From Stichopus chloronotus (taxonomy: Eukaryota; Echinodermata; Holothuroidea; Aspidochirotida; Stichopodidae): a stretch of DNA of 64,000 bases. The position numbers and the translations under genes were made by a program. The stretch is from the NCBI GenBank assembly GCA_021234535.1, contig CM037842.1:12274010-12338009 (forward strand), written 5' to 3'. Shown here in pieces: positions 38,551 to 51,177 of this stretch. Each line of letters opens with the position of its first letter. The stretch's first letter is position 1. A model generated the notes under the pieces. That model was not told the DNA's origin, searched no databases, and worked only from the letters and a program-made list of their open reading frames with translations.

Positions 38551-39285
38551 ATAGAAAATCCAAGATTATCGAGCGTAAATAAAAGATTATCTACCGATAA
38601 TCTTCGATTATTGATCGATAATCCAAGATTATCGACAGATAATTTTGCAATATCTACAGACTTAAGTATACCTCATTTGATAAACTTGGATTCTCGACTG
38701 GTAATCCAAGATTATCGTTGGTCGATCTTGGCTTCTCGATCGATAATAATTGGATTTTATTTTGGATTTTTAATTTTGAATTATCAACAGATAATACAAG
38801 ATTATCGGTTGAGAATTCACGATTGTCAAATACACTTCGAGAAACCAGGTTTATCTTTTGACAATCCCACAGTATCAAAGTAAGGTGGATAATCTTGGTT
38901 ATCATTAGAGAATCTAAGGTTATCGGTTTATAATCGAAAGATTATCAAAAGTAAGTTTGATAAACCTGTTTTCTCGGTCGAAAATCCAAGATTCTCCATT
39001 AAGAATCGAAGAGTGACCTAACGATAATCCAAGACTATCAGTCGAGAATATTGGATTATCAATTGTTCAAGAAAGTGACAATTCAAACTTTTCGCGTGCC
39101 ATAAGAAATCTTTGACAAGTAAAATGTCTAATCGACTCGATAATCCAACATTATCGTTAGATAAACGTGAATTTTCGATCGAAGATCCAAGATTATCAAA
39201 AATGATTTTGTGTATCGAGTAATAATCCAACATTGTCGGCGATAATCCTACATAATCGGTCGATAATCTTGGATTATTTTTTCAT
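38551..39285. repeat. Minisatellite of quasi-palindromic ~21-nt units, foldback-like
   Basis: About 730 bp built from variants of gataatccaagattatcg plus three bases. Each unit is nearly its own reverse complement (gataatc...gattatc), so the array reads alike on both strands. The ends are inverted copies of each other: aaaatccaagattatcg at 38556 against cgataatcttggatt at 39261. Units near the ends are best conserved and the middle (38750-38880) is most degraded. It is open on both strands (DN-x-x-LS type repeats) without looking coding. Confidence 0.85.
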
Positions 39286-39320
39286 TTGACATTCTCTAAC
39301 GAAAAAGGAAATAATACGCG

Positions 39321-39321
<1 letters not shown>

Positions 39322-39363
<42 letters not shown>
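39322..39363. repeat. (ATT)n microsatellite
   Basis: About 13 uninterrupted att units, 40 bp after the dyad minisatellite. Confidence 0.95.
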
Positions 39364-39364
<1 letters not shown>

Positions 39365-41075
39365 CTTTCTTTTCTAATTGAGGAACGAACATATTACCCT
39401 GTACTGTTCCACAGGCATGTGTTCTGTATACGGTGCGTGTTTTACGCTCGAACGGGCTCAAATGTTATAGCCATAAAGGCCACACGTGCCATTTCATAAA
39501 CATAACGGTTAAATGGGACACGCGCTGTGTTTCAATTCATTGAAACATCGTCAGGTGAAACCATAGACTGAGAAAATCAATTACATTTTTGTCCTTTTAT
39601 TCCATTTTATATTACAAACCACATTTCAAAAATTCGCTACAATCTGAAAAGATTGAGCTATGAATGAACTTCCCAATTAGTTTCACTGCGGAAAGTGTGT
39701 TGACCGTATTTAACGTGGCGATTGCTTTCTCGTTACAATCGAGGATTCAACACATTCAACAAACGTGCGGACATCTGGCGCGTAAACTGCATACCACGAG
39801 GAAGGTGGCCCATAATGTTAGCGGTATCAATCAGTTTAATGTTTTAAAAGGAAGGTCATTGGTTGACCAATTGCAAGAAAGTTTCAATGAAGGGCACTTT
39901 TCTGTTGATCTTACAGCATACTGTAGGAATCCTTTTGAAAATACCACAAAAAGGTAACAATAGCCTATGTTAATATTTCGAGCAACCGTCCCACACAGGC
40001 AATAGGTAAAGAGCTCTTTATTCATGTTCAGCTCTAGGGCACGCCCAAGCCACTCTGCCGCTCTCTTTGAAGAGACTCTTTGATCGAAAAGACTGCGGTA
40101 AAATTCCAATCGTATATTGTCCGTATCACTCCTGCCGTCTACTTTGTTTATTCACGAGTTACATGCAGCCAATTCTCACATGATATCATACATGTTTATG
40201 CCTTCTCGAGACGAACATACCCTAACCATCATGATACATCTGAATATCATATGAGATTAACGAGAGTCGATTACTTGTCCACATGAAGAGTTTCTAATTT
40301 CCTACTGGATCTAATCTCTGACACATGTAGGACATCGATGCCTTGCCGAAAAATCTCCTCCTTTGCTGAAAAAGAAAGAGGAGTAAAAGAGACACAAGAT
40401 GTGTTGTTACAGTTCCGCGGCAATTAATCAGCGTATAAAACGTTGAAGGTGTATGTTCTCTCCACATACATAACGGACGTTAGTGTTTGCATGAAATGAG
40501 TTTTAGCGATGCTCATCAACGGACGGAAGCTCCATTACTGTTTTGACGCCCTCCATCACTCTTGTTAAACTGTACTGAGGTTTACTGTCCTTCGTGGGCG
40601 CATTCATCGGTACATGAATAATAATACTACACTGGGTGGTCTTCTCTTGTCAATGAGACGACTGACCTTCAAAAAGCATTTACTCTCCTTGAAAGTTGTA
40701 TACTGCGTTAAAAAAAAAATGCATCAATTGAATACAAAGAACCTTTTAATCACTGTAAGTGTTCAATCCTTCACTCAAGATAAAAAATGAAAACAGGAAT
40801 AGTTCATCTCCGCAATGTAGATAGCTAAGGTGAGTTATACGGATTGCTATTGTGTTACTGTTGCAATACTATTTCAAGTTTAAGTTTTCTTTTCTTTTTT
40901 TCAAGATCAACTTTTATCCATGAGAGACTTATTCTAGAAAAGAAAGAGTCTACCGTCCGGTGTCCCGCCTTGTTAGAATAATAATCTTACATTCTGATTT
41001 CATAAATATTCGGTTTTAAAAAATATGACTTATTTTTCTGTAAATCAAACACAATATTTCCAAGTGTAACAACCT

Positions 41076-41450
41076 GGACTCAAGCAGGAGGACATCATCT
41101 CCCCACATGGCAGAATATTCTTTTGTTTTCTTTATTATTGAATTTATTAATTCCACCTTGAAATCAATAGGCGGTCAGCTCATACCCCTCATACATTCAC
41201 ATTATGATAGTACTAGATATTGAAGTATTAAATTTGGTGTAAAGTTTAAAGAAAAACATAAAATGCTTTATCAATGTGGGGAGATGACATCACTCCTGCT
41301 TGCTTGAAGTCAACTGTTAATAACAAATAACTGCTCATATCTCCGGAACCACACATGGGAATTGAATGGAAATTTAACTGTAATGATCAGATTAACTTAC
41401 CCTTCAACATATCAAAGCTATATTTGTGGCTAGACCATCCTTTAACTACG
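41076..41450. repeat. Dispersed foldback repeat, copy B (copy A at 15665-16085)
   Basis: The first 235 bp form a stem-loop. The left arm at 41076-41108 (gactcaagcaggaggacatc, then atctccccacat) matches the reverse complement of the right arm at 41274-41310 (atgtggggagatgacatcac ... cttgcttgaagt). About 140 bp downstream are also shared with copy A. Confidence 0.8.
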
Positions 41451-43039
41451 GTCAAAGATCAACAAAATCTCAGTATGATGATCTTGCGCCGCAAATGCCT
41501 GGACGAGTTAGGGCTATTTCCAAACCATAGCAAGTCTCTTGTCAGTCGTTCTTGACGTTTCTTATGGTGGCATCATTAAACGCAAGGAACAGTGTCGTTT
41601 GTCAGAAGGCTTAGGCCACATGTCCTGTGCAATGGTAATATGCATGCATGATATAGGGTAACATGGGGCCCTACTTCCACTGCGGATAATTAGCAGAGTA
41701 ACATTATTTTGCAACATATGCCCTTTGATCGACGTGGAACATATAGCATGAACGTAAACGGTTCACTGATGTGAAGGTATAGGCTGGCCAAATTTCGCGT
41801 GCGTGTTTGAACAGTGTAGGCCTTTGCAATTGTCAATGCAGAAGTAACGAAAGTCCTCGAGACCGAAGTCTCGAAAATGAGAAAAGGTCAAAAATAAGTT
41901 TTTTTTGTGCGATTGACTTAGATTAATTGTTGCTAGTCCATGTTGTTTTTTTTTGTTTTTTTTTCGGTCGGAAATCACTTGATCAATGATCAATTTATGA
42001 ATACGGCTTTCTTGTTTTTGTTCTCTTTTTTACTTTTTTTTTTTTGTTTTTGGTCGATCGTGAATCCAATATTTTATATTTATAGAAGCATTTACCTTGC
42101 CATCATACCAACGGACATTGCACAGATGATGGTCACGATATACCTATGTATTGTCGCTGAAGAATGTAGTCACCTACATACTAGACTTTGCGAAGTCTTT
42201 CTCGGCGAACGAATTCCCCTCCTTTGACACATTCCTCTCAATTTGAGCTGCAGCCTACTTCTACCCAACCCAGGATATTTGCTCATCTAGTAATCACTTT
42301 TCCCCGTGATCGCCGTCCGCCGGAAAGACTTTGGACACTCGATATAATTATGTACAAATGAATAGTCACGTTTGACGTTACGGTTAATAAATATCAAAAT
42401 ACTACGCGTTGGTCTCATGAAATGAGCCAATAGCAGCGATCGAACAATGAGAGAAAATAATGGTACCTAGGCTAACTTGCACCCTATCACCAGATTTGCC
42501 TCCGGCCGAAATAGGATATCGCTAAGGGAGACCTAAACAGTTGAAGGAGAGTAGAATATTACCGTGGTATTTACGTAACAAATCAGTCGTAGGTCCTTTC
42601 CCCATCATCACTCCCATCATTTCTCACGATGGCCGTGATTGGCTTCTACCGAATTCGGTAGTGAAAAACAATGGTTTTAGTTAAAAGTAGTGTGCATAAT
42701 TAAAACAAGTGTCCAGAGTCTGCGAGGGCAGCGATCAGTGAGGGGAGTAAACACTCTTACGGAAGAGCAGTACAGTAAATATGTTTCTTCAGAAGTGGCG
42801 GAACCAAGATTAGGAACAGAAACTTTCCAGTCCAAGTAGACTCTGCAGAGTCTACCTACATACCTGCAGTTAAAGATATACGACGATAGCGTAGCGGCAA
42901 TACGAGTACAAACTGTCAGGTAATTAAAAGATCGTATGGTAGCCTACTAAGTGTCAAGTGCGACGCATGTTGAGAATAGGCCTCTGGCTACGTATCATTC
43001 GATCTACGAGAGACACGTGACCGTGTACTTCCATGAGGG

Positions 43040-43075
43040 TATATAAGGCTGTGTATACTCTAATTTCAGTCAGTC
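43040..43075 (+). promoter_or_regulatory. Possible internal promoter (TATA plus initiator)
   Basis: TATATAAG at 43040-43047 in gggtatataaggc is followed 28 bp later by tcagtcagtcg, an initiator-like tcagt. The spacing is ideal, but no convincing coding exon or element was found downstream. It could be an alternative start for the Rh gene, a noncoding RNA or a transposon promoter, or chance. Confidence 0.3.
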
Positions 43076-46000
43076 GAATATTTACACTGCATCACAACTG
43101 ACGGCCGGTGGTGTCACTGGCGGATCCAGTTTAGGGAGGATCCGAAAAAGAGTTACAGAGATATGGGAGGGACCCCTTTTGAAAATATTTCCATAGCTGA
43201 ATACCTTCAGATTCAATGTGGTGCAAAAGCCTCAGTGAGTACAATTGTGAGGTTGCCTCTTCTATAACAGTTGTTTGGCCCACATTTAGGTAGAACCAGG
43301 GCCCGGTCTCCATCTCCTCGTGAAATTCGCCAGTGCATGAAGTTACCGTTATTGCATGGGATGAGAACCATGTGGACGACATAAACTAAAAGAAGGCTGA
43401 AGAGAATATAAAATAAATTCGAATTACTTGTGTGCTCTCTTAAGCCCTATATTGACCACCGGATCCTAAATTCTGCGATATTTCCTGTGCCAATGTCATA
43501 AGCTATCTGGACAGCCAATGACAAATAAATAGACATTCTTTGAATACTTTTTCCTCCCACCTTATTTTAAATGTCATCAGTCTTATCTCTGCTTCCACGA
43601 CTCTGGGGACATCCAAAAACTCTTTCTTTTCGTCAAATTTTTCCTAAAGGTCATCACCTTTCCAGAGCCGGTGTGACCGCAAGCGAGTTATCCCGCTGAT
43701 CCTCTGTTGATCATATCCATCGGTCATTTTACTCAGGTAAAACGGCTAGCCGTTTTCAAATCCAAATTGTTATTATATGGTGGCGCAGTAATATCAAATA
43801 CCAGGGCGTCTCCCCTGCATGTGTGTGGATGTGTGCAACGACTTTTTCCGAATATTTGACGTTAGATCTCGGTAATATTGTAACACCCGTGAGATCACTA
43901 GCCAATGTTGCCAGCTCTAGGGCGTATCCTCTCCCGAAGATTTTTGTTTTCAAATTATCTGGTGTAGTACTTTTATCCATTTAACCATGAACGTTCTTAG
44001 TAGTATAGACCAACGTCCTTGATATAACCATGGATATAAAAGCTTGTAAGGTATAACGTAGTTTGTCTTATATATATATATTTTTTTTTTAATTTGCAAC
44101 TGTAAAACCGGACCTTTGGGGCACTTTTGAAAACGCAGGATTGCTAAGCATCCTGCTCAAAAGAAAAAGAGAGATTGACTACATGTATGGAGGTATAACC
44201 AAGGAGCTAATACATGGAACTGCTACAGAGGCATGCCCTTTAATAGCTCCATGATGTAACGAATAAGGAGAGACTACATCTCTTTTCTTTCTTTCTTTTT
44301 TGTGTCTCCTTTATGTGCAAATGAACCATGAATATGAGTTACGCAACAACAATGGACTTAAGGTAAAAATAATAAAAAACACACGCGTCCCAGTCGAATT
44401 ATCATCACATATTTCTAATCTTTTTTGTCAACCTTGAAGACGTTTGTCAAGTTTCTGTCCATGATCTTCATGCGGCAGAGAAAGACTCGTGATGCGTCCT
44501 TAACACTAAAATCCTACAGTTCGTTTTAACCCTATTTTAAACCTTGTGATCAAGCCCCCACCCAGAAAAGGTAGGGGCGCTGTTGAAACTAGTACAACTG
44601 GAAAACGACAAGCTCGCACAGCCGTCCCTTTGATAACACCCTTTGATAACGCAATCGCATATTTTTCTGACCGCAACAGAAAAGTAGCATTGAAAACGCC
44701 AAAGAGACCAAAACCCATCACAACCAAACATATTGACCAGTGTTTCATTTCCCACGTATCCTATACTTTACTTCATACTTCGGTGATTTGCTTTTTTCTT
44801 TTTATTCCTTTTTTCTTGAGGAATGTTTGAGAGCGACGCAAAGAGTTGTTGGCCTATAGTCAAATGTTGAAACGAAGGCTGTAGGCCTTGGGGAAATTCT
44901 TTCTTTGTTATAAATACAAGTTCAAGGGTTAAAAGGGTGAAATCCCGAAATATCCGTCGACCGGTTATAAAAAGTATGTCCCCTTTGGCAAGGTTCTTTT
45001 ATGCAGTTTGCATTGTGCTAATAATCAAATTAAGGGCGTTTTCCTCGCTCGGTGGGATATACTTGTCAGTACAGAGACCCTACTCGACGGTAGTACGTCA
45101 TTGGAAAAGATGACGTAGCTAAAAGTGTCAGGCGGACCGGGGAGTTGTCAGGTGATGGCAACACTTTGGATGGGCTAGTGAGATGGTTTATTGTGCCACA
45201 CATGTGTAAATTCATTATGACTTCAATCATGAACTTTTGTGACATCAAAATCAGGAGCCAATGAAGATTAAAGTCAGGTCTAGAAACATCCAAACAAACG
45301 AGACGGGCGCACACACACACATACAGCTTTGTTTTCCATTCATTCCGAGGACCTCATTGTGCTTTCTTTTGTTTTTTTTCTTCCTCATCCCTAACCTTAA
45401 CAATAGACTGTCTATTGTTAATCCTGAGAGGACTGGAGAAATCTATTGAATTTTCTACAGAGAACCTAAAATCTATTGTTTCGGTCCTCAATTCCACCCG
45501 AAAACAAGGGCACTCACACAGGCAAACAGGAAGAAGTAATGTTTATGATGTGTAATTAATGCCGTGAGGAACAATGAGGAGGAAATGACGTCACAAATGC
45601 ATGGCAAGTGAAATGCCATCTGAAAATGGCATGGAATGTTTTGTCTTTCGTAATTGCAGGGAGCTAGAGTGGCAGCTCCTTGGTTATTGTATAAAAGGAC
45701 GTACATAAACTCGTACTACTTTATCCGGCGGATTATCGGGTAGGAAATAAAACGAGCTATCACCCCACTCAACAAAGGGGGAAAAAAGAAAGGGGTCAAA
45801 GCGGGTCTTACCGTTGAAAAGTTTTGATCTTACAACTTTGTGATTGGCAAGAAAAAGAAACGTGGTCGAATGTTGTTGAAAAGGTTATCTGCTTGAACTT
45901 CATGTAAGATTGTCGGAGAAGGATTTACAACTCGCTTTTAAGACTTCTCAAAGCTCGCTGACTATAGAACAGATTTAATATGTGTTCTCTCCCACAAGTA

Positions 46001-47610
46001 AAGCTGGGTATACGTGCGTAGTGGTTACCGTACAAACATCTTTTCCTTTTCAATGAATTATCCCCCCGAGATGATGACATCGGGGTCACGTGCTTCTTGA
46101 TCTCGTACCTAGTGATGACAGAATCATTAACAACAGAACAAGATATTACATGAGGCAGAGCGGGAAAAGAAGAGAGAGAGGGAAGCGGTTGAGAGAGGTA
46201 AGATGTAGAGGACTGAGAGAATTACATCCACATATGACCTGGCTGCAGTGAATTTGACTCACAGAGAAACTTTTGAAGGAATCGTCACCAATGATTGTGA
46301 TCGAGTTGTTCAGGAAATTATTTTCCCTTTCGTTTTGTGTAACTTAGATTCAATATTTGACACAAGGTGAAATGATGATAAGAAAACGGAGAGAAAAAAT
46401 GACGAGAAGAACACATACACACACACACGCAAAAAAAAAAAAAAAATCGCTGGAGCTTGTGGGACTAGTATGTTAAACCCAAAGACTGTGTAATAAAAAA
46501 CGGGGGGGGGGGGGGGGGAGAACGAGCAATGTATACACAAAAACTCAAAAACGTTAACAAATCTTCCTTCCCTTCTACATCCCCTCGCCCATCTCACCTC
46601 CGTGTCCTTCTCCTTCCCCAGTGTCATTTCAGTTTAAACGAACATATAGAGCGGTCGGTGAAAACCGTACAAGTGAGTCATGAGGAGCCATTATGATAGC
46701 CTAAGTAGCGCCTCCGTGGCTACCACTACTCTCACCCCCCCCCCCCTCGCCCCTTCCACGTGTAGCCTCGTGACAGCCTTTGCAACTCTCATGTCCGCCT
46801 CCACCAACACTTGGCTCTGTCCTCTTTCAGTCCTGAATAGCGAAATCTTAATGTCCCGCGCGGTTTAAATTCCCGGAACGTTTAAGTCCATTTAGACGCT
46901 CTCTGCCGCGGGAGCCCTAACTACCGTCAATCGTATTCCCGGCTGTTGGCTGATGACACCTTGGATTACGGAGACTGCTAAATTCGGCCGAAAGTTAGAC
47001 CTCGGTGCAAACATGTAGGCAAGAACGCACTGAATCATTCAGATGCAAAAAAAAAACAAGAAAAACATATATTGATAATCTATTGATCCTATTTCATCAC
47101 CCAGCAATATGTTCTGGCTTAGAAAGCGAACTTCTCTCCACGCCGTTGTGAGGTGCAAACCTCGCCTGTTCGCGTGCGTGTATGCACTACGGCGATATAA
47201 TTTTCCGAACGTGCAACATTGCAGTTTTAGATTCAAGCAGTGACTGAAAATCAGAGCAAAAAGAAACACACACACACACGCACATACAAAAAAGAGGTTA
47301 ACACTGATTTATTGTTATTACATTGAAGTCGTAATATATCGGTTACCATACAGGAGACCACGGCTTGTATCATATACCCAAACTGAATGGATTTTCATAA
47401 TTTTCCTGTCCACTACGTCAGAGGCAACCAGCTGTTGAAACTGAAATAGCCTGTAGGTCCTATTGCTTTTGAGTTCGTTAGTACGGGTATGGGTATGCGA
47501 ATAATGCAAATACACCCCAGCGTAATATTTACTATTCAACAAGACTGTGCACATCAATGATCAGTGGCAACACCGTGATAGTATTGCGCACTTTGGTTTG
47601 TTTTTTTTGA

Positions 47611-47628
47611 GGGGGGGGGGGGGGGGGG
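47611..47628 (+). repeat. Poly(G) tract of 18 next to poly(T)
   Basis: A run of eight T, then ga, then 18 G. A similar T-to-G arrangement occurs at 56291-56321. Confidence 0.97.
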
Positions 47629-49711
47629 CATTGTGTGACTTTTTTATTGTATGACAGACTATGTTTTATTATTGTGCATGCATACCACAGGTTCCCGAAA
47701 AAAAGAAACAAAAAAGAAACAGGCAATACGATACAGTAAACAAGAGTTGCATTATGATGAGATGAAAAGTGACCATTAAATACCGCCCCACTGGCACCAA
47801 AGAGAGTTACGACATATTGCCAAATAAAGAAGACTAAACATTTCATTTTTATAGTCGCCCGTATTATGTTAGAGGTCAAAGGTGAATTTACAACATCTGA
47901 TTCTATGTTATTGTTATACGTGTCGGTACTTACATTCTTGTCATCTCTCGGTATTTCACAACACCATGTTTTCTTTCTCTTCTTATTTTACGTAGCGAGG
48001 TAAAGGTCAAGAGAATCGGTGGTACACAAGAAGGGGGGGGGGGGGGGTGGAGGGCGGGGCACTAATTTGAAGCCTTCGTACATGCTAATCAAGAAACTAC
48101 CAGCCGTTCGCAAGGGAAGGGACGAGGAGGGGATGGGGTGGGCCGGTTGACAGGCCACGGAGTAGACCGCCAGGGATTCACTGATTCACGGGAAGCGATT
48201 TTAGGTGGGGAATTGGTAGAGGTGAGGAAGGTTAAAATGATCCGTCATTCCAATACAATGGGATGGCTACAAACATTCATTTATTTTTTTTTAATTGTCT
48301 AACGAAAGACTAGTTAGTACCAAATGCATGTACATCTGTTCATGGTCCAGTTCAACTGCAGTGTGTCTGTTTATAATGATGGTTGTATTACGAGTACTAT
48401 ATTATTCGAGTGGTAACCCTTTGTGTCCGCCGAGTCTGAATAAAAAGATTTGAAACTAAATAATATCGCTTCAACAAAAGACAGATAATGGAGCGATCAT
48501 GGGGCTTCATATATCACTGGAACTCCAAGGTAGTTATCTGAGAGAACACTATAGCACCATTGCCAAAACAACCAACAGTCAGTCACAGCCTTGGCCTCAT
48601 CATTACAAGCTATTGTGTAGAGGGCCGCAGCTTAATCCACTCCCCAGTGCAGGCTTTATACGTCTTCCCAGGAATTAGATAAACTTTGGCAACTGTTATA
48701 GGTCGTTGCAACGCTTAATTGGCCTGACATACATCAAAAGACACATGATCTATAAACATGGGCTGTGTCTCTCACTATATTTTGCGAGAAGCTTATTTTT
48801 CCAATCAAAATAAAATATGGTAAGGAAGAACAAAAACAGAACAAAGAAAGGAATATCACCAAGCCACAAAGAGGGAAAGGGGTGGGGGCTGCGTGCCTCC
48901 TAATAATATTTTGACGCCCAACGCAAATTAACTTGAAAACATAGGCATTGACTAGCAAAGGGTGTGGTAAGAGGTAAATAAACCGATAAAAAAGAACTCG
49001 GAACTCGGAAATGCCACTTTCGGTGATCCGGTGTTCTGCCAAATAGTTGCCGCTAAGATAGTTCAAGTGCCAACATAGAGTATGGCAGTGTGTGTCCTGG
49101 CTAATGATTAGACCCTGCCACCATCTCACACACCTGCCAATACCACGGAAGAAATCTGTCGTCACCGAAAATTTTAAAGCAAAATTTTCCCGTGATGGGG
49201 AACAGTGTACCACCGCGGATTGTTTTGAACCTAGTACGGGGATTAGCCTCATGGATTGCCACGCATTTGATAATTTTGCAAGCAGCAATGAATTACTAAG
49301 GAACTTATTGCATGGTGTAGCACGTAGAAACTCTTACGGATGTATACGGTGTACAATCTGGGGATATACGTCTATGTCTGTGAGTTACGGTATGACCTAG
49401 TATGTATAGTATAATGCAGTCCGCTAGGAATATATATAACTGCACGCCTTTGTTTGAATTCCAACTTAAATATTTGCACGGTAATTATTGATATGAAAAC
49501 CGGTTGTGATAAAAATCCCGTCCAACACGCGGAACACTGTAGGTCATTTTTGACGTCACGACGCATCTTGTAAAATGCAATTGAATATTTTCACGTTTTG
49601 TCATGGCGATGCTTTTTTTTTGTGACCAATCGTTGCCTTCCGAACAAGGAAAAAAATCACGTTAAAGGAAAAGAAGCTTGTAGCACGGTCGCAGTAGTTT
49701 TAGGTGATTAT

Positions 49712-49915
49712 CAGCCCCGTATCCAGGGGGGGGGGGGGTTCAGGGGGACGAACCCCCTACAAGATCTAGAGTTCCGCTCAGTCTTTGATAATAGGCTTAC
49801 GTTAGCAACATATACAATGAGTTTTAACTTGTTAGTCATAATTGTCGGGTAAAATGTTCCACTTATGGTGAAATCGAACCCCCCCCCCCCACTGAAAAAG
49901 CTGCATACGGGCCTG
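49712..49915. mobile_element. MITE with poly(G)/poly(C) inside its terminal inverted repeats
   Basis: The ends are cagccccgtatccag (49712-49726) and ctgcatacgggcctg (49901-49915); as inverted repeats they match at 13 of 15 positions. Inward, the left end continues into 13 G then ttc, and the right end mirrors this as gaa then 12 C (49879-49890). ATTAT occurs directly outside both ends (49707-49711 and 49916-49920), a probable target duplication. Length 204 bp, noncoding. The superfamily is uncertain. Confidence 0.75.
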
Positions 49916-51158
49916 ATTATGATATACTAGGGTGAGGGAGTGGCGCTTGTCAAGCGATCAACGAGTGCTGACAGTGAGATGAGGGTTAGAGGCACTGTAC
50001 TAGATCAGCACCCCTCATGTGCCGTTGCAATTTGCAATGCAAATTTAAACAGAGTCCAATCTGAGTCATTCACTCCCCGCCCCCGCCCCCCACTCCTCTT
50101 AGATTGACCATTGCATGCATGTGTAGCTCTTGGGACGGGATCAGCTGATCTTTTTAAAGCTGGCAGCCTGTAGTTCTGATCATAAGACTTGAAAACGTCT
50201 GGAACCTACACATGCCCCTATAGATAAACTGTACCGTACGGGACTTAGTCGATATTCTGGGGGAATACCCGGAAAACAGGTTTGATGGAGTTTCGGTTTC
50301 TGGACCACGTTGCACGAATTTTAAGGCTCAGCTTCTTTTGTCGCTCCACAACGATTTTTTTTTTTCAGGGTGGGGGGGGGGGGGCAACTGTAGCCTGATA
50401 CGAAAATATAGCATCGTTCTACCACAGAAGGGCATCTCTGCAGGATTTTGGACTATGGGGGATAAAAATTGGACTAAGGGAAAGAGGACTAAGCCAAGGG
50501 CCACTAGGGTAGGCTCAGAGTGCGCCAAAACATTTTGGATAGAAATATCTTCCAGAACGGCAATATCACCTCCTAGGCTACGAAAGGGTAGGTGATCATG
50601 TTCCCCCCTCGCACATAAAAAAATCTTGGCCGTTTAATTTTTCAGGAAAGGTTCCGCTATTTTTGACCAGAATTTGGGACCAATGCCTTCTCCTCAACCA
50701 CCCCCCTCCCCGCCCTTCTTCCTCGTGTGCTTAGGTTGGTCTGTTAGTTTCAACGGGGAGCTGTTACTGGTTTCACGAATACATGCAGACGATATGCACC
50801 TGTTGGTTGTTTAGCCATCTATCAGAGAGAAAAAAAAAATGTTTCAAATGTTTACGCCGTAGCTGTCGGATGATTGTGGAGTTGTAATCAAATTTCGAGT
50901 GGACTTTATCCCCTGATTGCAGTGTAAGATTTGGAACATGTTTGATATACATCATGCCCCAAGTTGTTACTGGATCATGCAAGAAGGTGGCTTCTAGTCT
51001 TATTTACTTTCTCGTGAGGCTAAAATGACAACTAACACTTGAAAGATCTACGAGTGGCCCGGATGTTTCAAGCACACTGTATGGCCCTGAGATTAGGGAC
51101 CGTTGTTTTCACCATGGATGTACAATTTTACCAGCAGAGGTTCAGTTAACAATGAAGT

Positions 51159-51177
51159 GGGGGGGGGGGGGGGGGGG
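51159..51177 (+). repeat. Poly(G) tract of 19
   Basis: With 27959-27977, the longest poly(G) in the window; no partner poly(C) was seen nearby. Confidence 0.97.

Noticed and set aside
38611..39233. Repeat-containing peptides on both strands (DN-x-x-LS type)
   Set aside because: They are translations of the dyad minisatellite; the same pattern in both directions argues against coding.
39664..39957. 98-codon plus-strand open frame (MNFPISFTAESVLTVFNVAI...)
   Set aside because: No domain recognised, no clear splice sites or promoter; of a length expected by chance in 64 kb.
45690..45697. TATAAAAG box on the plus strand
   Set aside because: No initiator at the right spacing and no exon downstream; such words are frequent in AT-rich DNA (also at about 10286 in the Penelope-like 3' UTR and at about 44034).
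48734..49400. 184-codon minus-strand frame and an overlapping 102-codon plus-strand frame
   Set aside because: Hydrophobic or Cys/His-rich without a recognisable domain, overlapping on opposite strands, with no supporting splice sites or promoter. Likely chance.
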